The notes beneath the pieces were generated by a model that was not told the origin of the DNA, ran no database searches, and worked only from the letters and a program-made list of their open reading frames with translations. A stretch of DNA of 58,052 bases, taken from the NCBI GenBank assembly GCA_009380045.1, contig WHSN01000007.1:1-58052 (forward strand), written 5' to 3'. How positions within the stretch are numbered: position 1 is the stretch's first letter; each line of letters opens with the position of its first letter. The stretch is from Luteitalea sp. (GTDB taxonomy: Bacteria; Acidobacteriota; Vicinamibacteria; Vicinamibacterales; CAVVIG01). The position numbers and the translations under genes were made by a program. Positions 51,847-58,052 of this stretch are shown here, one piece after another.

Positions 51847-53235
51847 GTGACCACGGCGGCTGACCTCCTCGCCGCCGTTCGCAACCACGTGGTGCGGCAA
51901 GTGCCGGGACTCGGCGTGTCGGTGGAAACGGCGATCGCCCGCGCGCTGCCGGGCCTGCGCACGAACGCGCCGGGGATTCCGCTGGGACGCGCCGTGACCA
52001 TCGTGGAGCCCCTCCTCGACCGGTTGCGCGGCATGGCGGGCGTGAGCTGGGCCGAGCCGGCCGGTTCGCTTCGGCGCGGCGAGGACATGGTCGGCGACAT
52101 CGAGATCGTCGCTCCGGCTGCCGACCCGCGGACAGTGTTCGATGACGTGATCGCGCTGCCCGGCACAGGCAGGAGCCTTTACCGCAGCGCGCGACGTCTG
52201 TATGTGCTGCAGGACAACGTGCAGATCGGCATCCGCTGCCCCGCGCCCGAGGCCGGCGGCGCGATCCTGCTCCACCTGACCGGCAGTCCGGGTCACGTCG
52301 ATCACCTCGCCGCGGCGGCGTCTGAGCGCGGCTGGCACCTGGAGCCGGACGGTCTGCGACGGCATGACGGCACCCCTCCGATTGCCTCAACCGAGGAGGA
52401 GATCTACACAGTCCTCGGGCTACCGTTCGTCGCACCTGAGCTTCGTGAAGGCGACGACGAGCTCGACGCCGCGGCGCACGGGACACTGCCGCGCCTGGTC
52501 ACGCGCCAGGACATCCGCGGCGACCTCCACATGCACACCGACTGGAGCGATGGCCGCGATTCAATCGCGGCAATGGCACGGACGGCGGCAGGGCTCGGTT
52601 ACGAGTACATCGCGATCACCGATCACGCCGGGCACTCGGCCGCATCCCGAAACCTGACGCGGGACGATGTCGGCCGGCAGGCCGAGGCAGTGGCGGCCGC
52701 GCGCGCCAGCTACCCGCAACTCCTGATTCTGCACGGCTGCGAAGTCGACATCCTGCCAGAGGGCACGCTCGATTTCCCCGATCGCCTGCTGGAGGAGTTC
52801 GACATCGTGCTCGCATCCCTGCACGATCGGGCTGGACATGGCGCGGACAGACTGCTGCGCCGCTATGGCACGGCGATGCGCCATCCGCTCGTCAGCATCA
52901 TTACGCATCCGACGAATCGACTGGTGCCGCATCGGGCCGGTTACGAGCTCGATTGGGATCAGGTGATTGCGTGGGCGGTCGAGACCGGCACGGTGCTCGA
53001 AGTGGACGGGGCGCCCTCGCACCTCGACATGGACGGGCCGCTGGCGCGCCGCGCGATCACGGCCGGCGCGCAGATCTGCATCGACAGCGACGCTCATCGC
53101 ACCGACACGCTTGGCCGGCAGATGGATCTGGGCCTGACCATGGCCCGCCGCGGCTGGGTCGAACCGCGGCACGTCGTCAACAGCCGTCCGATCGCCGACA
53201 TCCGCCGTCTCATCGCCGCCAAACGCTCGCGCTGA
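51847..53235 (+). CDS. PolX-type polymerase-beta-like domain plus PHP phosphoesterase domain
   Basis: AEPAGSLRRGEDMVGDIEIV, HLTGSPGHVDHLAAAASERGWHLEPDGL; PHP motif GDLHMHTDWSDG, ITDHAGH, HGCEVDIL, IDSDAHRTD; reading frame open upstream to 51709. Confidence 0.85.
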   Translation: MTTAADLLAAVRNHVVRQVPGLGVSVETAIARALPGLRTNAPGIPLGRAVTIVEPLLDRLRGMAGVSWAEPAGSLRRGEDMVGDIEIVAPAADPRTVFDDVIALPGTGRSLYRSARRLYVLQDNVQIGIRCPAPEAGGAILLHLTGSPGHVDHLAAAASERGWHLEPDGLRRHDGTPPIASTEEEIYTVLGLPFVAPELREGDDELDAAAHGTLPRLVTRQDIRGDLHMHTDWSDGRDSIAAMARTAAGLGYEYIAITDHAGHSAASRNLTRDDVGRQAEAVAAARASYPQLLILHGCEVDILPEGTLDFPDRLLEEFDIVLASLHDRAGHGADRLLRRYGTAMRHPLVSIITHPTNRLVPHRAGYELDWDQVIAWAVETGTVLEVDGAPSHLDMDGPLARRAITAGAQICIDSDAHRTDTLGRQMDLGLTMARRGWVEPRHVVNSRPIADIRRLIAAKRSR

Positions 53236-53240
53236 CGGCC

Positions 53241-55115
53241 ATGGAAGGGTCTTTTCGTGCACCGGTCGCGGCGGTCGTCGGCGTCGGCGCCTTCGCCCTG
53301 TACTGGTCCACCCTGCTTCCAGGCTTCGACTTCGGCGACACGGCATCATTTCAGGTGATGGCCGGATCCGCCGCGATCACACCGCGCGACGGCTATCCCC
53401 TCTTCTTCGCGATCGGTGCGCTGTTCACCTGGCTGGTGTCAGGTGAACCGGCGTACGCCCTGAACCTCGCATCGGCTGCGGCGGCTGCCGTCGCCTGCGG
53501 CGCCATCGTGCTCCTGGCATTCGAGCTGTCGGGATCGCTCGCGGCGGCGGTCGTCGCGGCGACGGTCTTCGGAGGCTCCTACACCTTCTGGAGCCAGAGC
53601 GTGATCGCGGAGGTTTACGCACTGCACGTGTGCCTCATCGTCTGCGCCCTCCTGCTGCTGCTCCGGTGGGAACATCAGCCGACGCTTGCACGCCTGGCGA
53701 CGTTTTTTGCGGCGTATGCCCTGTCGTTCGGCAATCACCTGTCGATGCTCCTGCTCGTGCCGGGCTGCGTCCTGTTTCTGTTGACGACAGCACCGGGCGG
53801 ATGGCGCGCGATCGTCGCGCCACGAGTCGTCGCCCTTGCCGCCGCCATCGCCACGCTCGGATCGCTGCAATACCTCTGGAACCTGCGGAACCTGTGGCTC
53901 TTGCCGCACCCGCCCGCGACGGTCGCAAGTGCGCTCGGCGCCTTCTGGTTCGACGTCACCAAGGCCGATTGGCGGAGCACGATGGTGCTCGAAGTGCCTT
54001 CGTCGATGACGCTCGAGCGGCTCCGCATGTACACGTTCGACGTCGGGCAGCAGTTCGGATGGCTCTTCCCGGTTGTCGCGCTCGTCGGCTTCTATGCGCT
54101 CGCGCGGAGGAACTGGAACCGCGCAATCCTGGTCGGCGTCGTCTACGCCGCGAATGTTCTGTTCGCGCTGGGGTACAACGTCGGCGACTCGCACGTCTTC
54201 TTCCTGCCATCACACCTGATGATCGCGTTGCTGGTCGCGCCTGGTCTCGTCCATCTCGATCGCCTCGCATCGGCGCAGCGCGGCATCATCATCGTGGCGC
54301 TCGTCGTCGCCGGTGTTCACGTATGGCGCGACTATCCAGCCCTCGATCGCAGCGGCGATACGCGGCCGGCTCTGCTGCTCGACCGGCTGACGGACGGGCT
54401 CGACGACCGGAACGCCATACTGCTCACGGATCTGAACTGGCAGGTGCAGAACGGCCTGACCTACTACGCTCAGAAGAGCCGGACCGACCTCGCGTTCGCG
54501 CGCATGCCGGAGGTCCTGCTCTATGCGCCGGCATTGTTCCAGGACAACCGCGCCATCAATCGTGAATTCATCGTCAGCGAACGCGCCGGTGACGAACTGA
54601 AGGCCTCGTACGGTCCGTTGTTCTCGTCGGCGCCGGATCCACGGGTGCCGGCGCAGCGCTTGAGCGACCTAGTACTCGGAATCCCACCAGGCACCCGCTA
54701 CGTGCTGTGCGTATTGCGGCCGACCCGGGAATTCACGGTCGACGTGAACGACCTCGCGCGCTCCCTGGAGCGCCTCACTGGCGGACGCACGCCGGTCCTG
54801 CCCGAGCGGGAGTTCATCGCGATCGCCGGCATCACCGGCGCCGGGGTTTCAACCGTGATGGCCGACGATCGGTCGTTCCGACAGACCACGACCCTCGACG
54901 GCGTCCGCGTGGACATCCGCATGGAATCGTGGCTGGCGTTCGACACCATCCGGCGGATGGGGTTTGGCCAGGTGATCGCGGCGCGCCGCCACACCCTGAT
55001 TGTGGAACGCGGCGTCAGCTTCGTGGCGTTCGACACGGCCGGACGGCCGGTCCGGACCACCTATCAGGCCGGCATTTTCGCCCCGGAACAACGCTGGATC
55101 GTCGGGCCGCGTTGA
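53241..55115 (+). CDS. DUF2723-type multi-TM protein
   Basis: YWSTLLPGFDFGDTASFQVMAGSAAITPRDGYPLFFAIGALF, many TM helices, ATG at 53241. Confidence 0.85.
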   Translation: MEGSFRAPVAAVVGVGAFALYWSTLLPGFDFGDTASFQVMAGSAAITPRDGYPLFFAIGALFTWLVSGEPAYALNLASAAAAAVACGAIVLLAFELSGSLAAAVVAATVFGGSYTFWSQSVIAEVYALHVCLIVCALLLLLRWEHQPTLARLATFFAAYALSFGNHLSMLLLVPGCVLFLLTTAPGGWRAIVAPRVVALAAAIATLGSLQYLWNLRNLWLLPHPPATVASALGAFWFDVTKADWRSTMVLEVPSSMTLERLRMYTFDVGQQFGWLFPVVALVGFYALARRNWNRAILVGVVYAANVLFALGYNVGDSHVFFLPSHLMIALLVAPGLVHLDRLASAQRGIIIVALVVAGVHVWRDYPALDRSGDTRPALLLDRLTDGLDDRNAILLTDLNWQVQNGLTYYAQKSRTDLAFARMPEVLLYAPALFQDNRAINREFIVSERAGDELKASYGPLFSSAPDPRVPAQRLSDLVLGIPPGTRYVLCVLRPTREFTVDVNDLARSLERLTGGRTPVLPEREFIAIAGITGAGVSTVMADDRSFRQTTTLDGVRVDIRMESWLAFDTIRRMGFGQVIAARRHTLIVERGVSFVAFDTAGRPVRTTYQAGIFAPEQRWIVGPR

Positions 55116-55162
55116 CCATTTGCGCCGGCCCGGAGCGTCGATGGCCGTGCTAACGTAGGTTC

Positions 55163-55861
55163 ATGAGCCTTCACTCCAGCCGGGCAACCGCGTTGTCGTC
55201 GGTTCTGTTCTGCCTGCTCTCCGTCTTCTTGCTGGTCTCCATTCCGCGCCTGCTTCGCGGCGCCGAGCTCTCGCCCGCCGAGTTGGCGCAGGCGCTGCAG
55301 CTGAAGTACGACGGCATCCGCGATTTCTCGGCTGACTTCGTTCACACCTACCGTGGCGGTGTACTGAAGAAGCAGCTGACGGAGAGGGGCCGCCTGCTGA
55401 TCAAGAAGCCGGGGAAGATGCGGTGGGAATACCGATCGCCCGAAGAGAAGCTGTTCGTGTCCGACGGCGTGAAGCTGTACTCGTACATCCCCCAGGACAA
55501 GCAGGTGATGGTCGGCACCGTGCCGCAGGAGAATTCGGCGACGACGCCCGCCCTGTTTCTCGCCGGCAAGGGGAATCTGACACGCGACTTCACGGCGTCA
55601 GAGGGCGACCTGCCGGCCGGCCTCCCCGCTGCCACCCGGGCGCTGAAGCTCGTCCCCAAGGCTCCCCAGCCGGAGTACGATTGGCTCGTCCTGCTGGTCG
55701 ATTCGCGGACCCTGGCTCTCGGCGGTCTGGTGACGACCGACGCGCAAGGCGGCACCTCGTCCATTCTCTTTGAGAATCTGAAGGAAAACGTTGGACTCGC
55801 AGACCAGGAGTTCGTCTTCAAGATTCCGCGAGGGGTGGATGTTGTTACAGATGCCCGTTAG
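55163..55861 (+). CDS. lolA: outer-membrane lipoprotein carrier LolA-like
   Basis: YDGIRDFSADFVHTYRGGVLKKQLTERGRLLIKKPGKMRWEYRSPEEKLFVSDG. Confidence 0.9.
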   Translation: MSLHSSRATALSSVLFCLLSVFLLVSIPRLLRGAELSPAELAQALQLKYDGIRDFSADFVHTYRGGVLKKQLTERGRLLIKKPGKMRWEYRSPEEKLFVSDGVKLYSYIPQDKQVMVGTVPQENSATTPALFLAGKGNLTRDFTASEGDLPAGLPAATRALKLVPKAPQPEYDWLVLLVDSRTLALGGLVTTDAQGGTSSILFENLKENVGLADQEFVFKIPRGVDVVTDAR

Positions 55862-57689
55862 GCGCGCGCTTGCTCCTCTGTTCATGGTCGCGCTCCTGTC
55901 CGTCGGATGTGCAGCCTCGGCAGCGCTCCACCGCGGCCAGAGTGCCGAGCAGCGCCAGGAGTACGACCTGGCGGTCGTCGAATATACCAACGCGCTTCGC
56001 CTGAATCCGGACGACGCCAACGCACGGGTCGGTCTCGAGCGCGCGAAGCTGCGCGCGGCCGGCGATCATTTCAATCGCGGGCGACGCTTCGCCGCGTCCG
56101 GGAGGTTCGATCAGGCGCTCGTCGAGTACGAGTTGGCTGCGGAGCTCAACCCGAGCAGCAGCGAAGTCGACGAAGAGCTGCGCCGGACCCGCACCCAGCT
56201 GCGGAACAAGGTCGCAGTCGCTGAGGACGGCAAGACCGAGCTGGAGGCACTGATTGATCGGGCGCGCGACCTGCCGCCGCCGGGTCTCGACCTGCCGTCG
56301 GATGCCCGCATGCCGGCGTCGCTGATCTTTCGCGAGGCGAGCAGCAGGGACGTGTTCCTGGCCATCGCCCGGTTCGGCAGCATCAGCCTGGCGTTCGACC
56401 CCACCTATCGCGAGTCTCCGGTCACCATCGAACTTCGCGACGCCTCGCTGGAGGACGCGCTGAACTCCGTCGCCGACGCGACGCGGGCCTTCTACCGGGT
56501 CTCCGGGCCGCGAACCGTGCTCGTGGTGCCCGACACCCCGGCCAAGCGCCGCGAGTACGAAGAAGAAGTGGTCCGGACGTTTTTCCTGAGCAACGCGGAC
56601 CTCAAGGAAACGATGGACTTGCTGCGGCTGGTCCTCGACGCGCGCCGGATTTCGGCCACGACCGCGACCAACGCGCTCACCGTGAAGGACACGCCGGAAC
56701 GCGTCGCCGCGGCGGCCCGACTCATTTCCGCGATCGACAAGGCGCGGCCGGAGGTGATCATCGACGTCGAGCTGCTCGAGGTGGATCGCACGCGGCTCAA
56801 AGAGTACGGACTGCAGATCGCCTCTCCGGGATCGCCGGGCATCGACGGCTCGGCCACCGCGGGCGAAGCCTCGTCGGACGGGACGGCCACCCTGACGCTC
56901 GAGTCGTTGCGCAATCTGACGCAGGCCGACATCCTGCTCGCCAACCTTCCAGGGCTCTATTACCGGCTGTTGAAGACCGACACCAACACGCGAACGCTCG
57001 CGAATCCGCAGCTGCGGACCTCGGAAGGGCTGCCCGCGCAGGCGCGGTTCGGTGATCGCATTCCGGTGCCGGTCACCACCTTCTCGCCGATTGCGACCGG
57101 CGGGATTCCCCAGCAGCCGGTCACCTCGTTCAACTACGAGAACATCGGGGTCAACATCGACATCACCCCGCGCACCCACCACGACGACGAGGTGACGCTC
57201 GCGCTGAAGGTGTCGGTGCAGAGTATTTCCGGCGAGGGGTTCGGCGGATTGCCCACGTTCGGCAACCGGGAGATCACCACCGTGATCCGCTTGAAGGACG
57301 GTGAGACGAACATGCTCGCCGGCCTGATTCGCGACGACGAGCGGCGGGTGTTGAACGGTATTCCAGGTTTGAGCGACCTGCCGGTGCTCGGGCGTCTGTT
57401 CGCCCATTCGCGCACTCAGTCGAGCCAGACCGACATCATTCTCACGCTGACGCCGCACATCATCCGTGTGCTCGACGTCACCGAAGCCGACTTGCGTGCG
57501 TTCCGCGTTGGCCGCAGCGACTCGGCGCCGGGAAGCGAGCTGCCGCTGCCGATCGACCTTCCACGACCGGTCGAAGCGCCGCCGACGCCGCCCCAAATCC
57601 CGCCGCCGGCACCACCGGCACCACCGGCCGGCGCGCCCCAGGCGCCGATCCAGGTTCCGCCAGCGACCCCGGGCCTCCCCGACCGCTGA
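55839..57689 (+). CDS. TPR-containing secretin (GspD/PilQ superfamily)
   Basis: Lipobox-like SVGC, N-terminal TPRs, VEVLLEVD-type N3 region, secretin core GIPGLSDLPVLGRLFAHSRTQSSQTDIILTLTPHII. Confidence 0.9.
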   Translation: MLLQMPVRRALAPLFMVALLSVGCAASAALHRGQSAEQRQEYDLAVVEYTNALRLNPDDANARVGLERAKLRAAGDHFNRGRRFAASGRFDQALVEYELAAELNPSSSEVDEELRRTRTQLRNKVAVAEDGKTELEALIDRARDLPPPGLDLPSDARMPASLIFREASSRDVFLAIARFGSISLAFDPTYRESPVTIELRDASLEDALNSVADATRAFYRVSGPRTVLVVPDTPAKRREYEEEVVRTFFLSNADLKETMDLLRLVLDARRISATTATNALTVKDTPERVAAAARLISAIDKARPEVIIDVELLEVDRTRLKEYGLQIASPGSPGIDGSATAGEASSDGTATLTLESLRNLTQADILLANLPGLYYRLLKTDTNTRTLANPQLRTSEGLPAQARFGDRIPVPVTTFSPIATGGIPQQPVTSFNYENIGVNIDITPRTHHDDEVTLALKVSVQSISGEGFGGLPTFGNREITTVIRLKDGETNMLAGLIRDDERRVLNGIPGLSDLPVLGRLFAHSRTQSSQTDIILTLTPHIIRVLDVTEADLRAFRVGRSDSAPGSELPLPIDLPRPVEAPPTPPQIPPPAPPAPPAGAPQAPIQVPPATPGLPDR

Positions 57690-57855
57690 CGGCCAGGCGC
57701 TGCCCCGTTGTCGCTTCACCGGAGGAGTTCTGGATCGTGAAGCACACCGGGACGTGGCCCTTCATAGTCTTCGCGCGACACCGTTGTGGAATGCGCTTCC
57801 GGCCTGCTGGAGCGTCGGTTTCTCTGCGAGGTCGGCGCCCGGCGAAGATCGTGGG

Positions 57856-58052
57856 TCAAGCCAGTTTCGCGACGTTGGCGCCGAGCGATTGAAGGCGCTC
57901 TACGAGCTGGGCGTACCCTCGTTCGACGGTCTCGAGCGGCGCGAGCCGGCTCTCTCCGTCCGCCGCCAGCGCCGCGGCAATCAGCGCCATGCCGGACCGC
58001 AGATCCCGGCTGTCGAGCGGTCGTCCGCGCAGCTGCCGTGGCCCGCTCACGA
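57856..58052 (-). CDS. murA: UDP-N-acetylglucosamine 1-carboxyvinyltransferase (5' part outside window)
   Basis: LRGRPLDSRDLRSGMALIAAALAADGESRLAPLETVERGYAQLVERLQSLGANV, MurA C-terminus. Confidence 0.8.
   Translation of the reverse strand, partial: VSGPRQLRGRPLDSRDLRSGMALIAAALAADGESRLAPLETVERGYAQLVERLQSLGANVAKLA

Overview
High-GC bacterial chromosome segment. The gene order and protein types suggest Acidobacteriota (Vicinamibacteria-like), but that is inference. About half the window is ordinary housekeeping: Kdo/LPS genes (kdsB-pyrG-kdsA-kdsD-kdsC-lapB), coaE, folD, an APC permease, pepP/accB/accC/thiE, pilMNOPQ, rplM-rpsI-rpsB-tsf-pyrH-frr, thrC, pfkA and tRNA-Ala(CGC). The accessory part, about 27.7-47.1 kb, is the most interesting. 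It has a metal-type TonB receptor with an apparent frameshift, divergent from a RegB/PrrB-type redox kinase. Two GCGGC-N5-GTCGC boxes, exactly 120 bp apart, lie between them. The kinase gene is followed by a degenerate HupE-like protein and a ZnuABC-like importer whose binding protein lacks one canonical His ligand, flanked by two paralogous unknown proteins. Next comes a tightly coupled gene set: a lipoate-ligase-family protein head-to-head with a NifS-like cysteine desulfurase, an orphan GcvH-like lipoyl carrier, a CobW-type GTPase, a small Cys protein, a 2x[4Fe-4S] ferredoxin, a radical SAM enzyme, a DUF116-polyprenyl synthetase fusion, a prenyltransferase-like toroid protein and a squalene-hopene-cyclase-like protein with a DxDD motif. 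I propose this as a candidate undescribed lipoyl/radical-SAM/terpenoid system linked to redox-controlled metal uptake. A second oddity near 51.3-53.2 kb is a rhodanese lacking its catalytic Cys, separated by one in-frame TAG from a PolX-PHP protein whose polymerase catalytic residues look lost. All calls come from reading the sequence and recalling family motifs; no searches were run.
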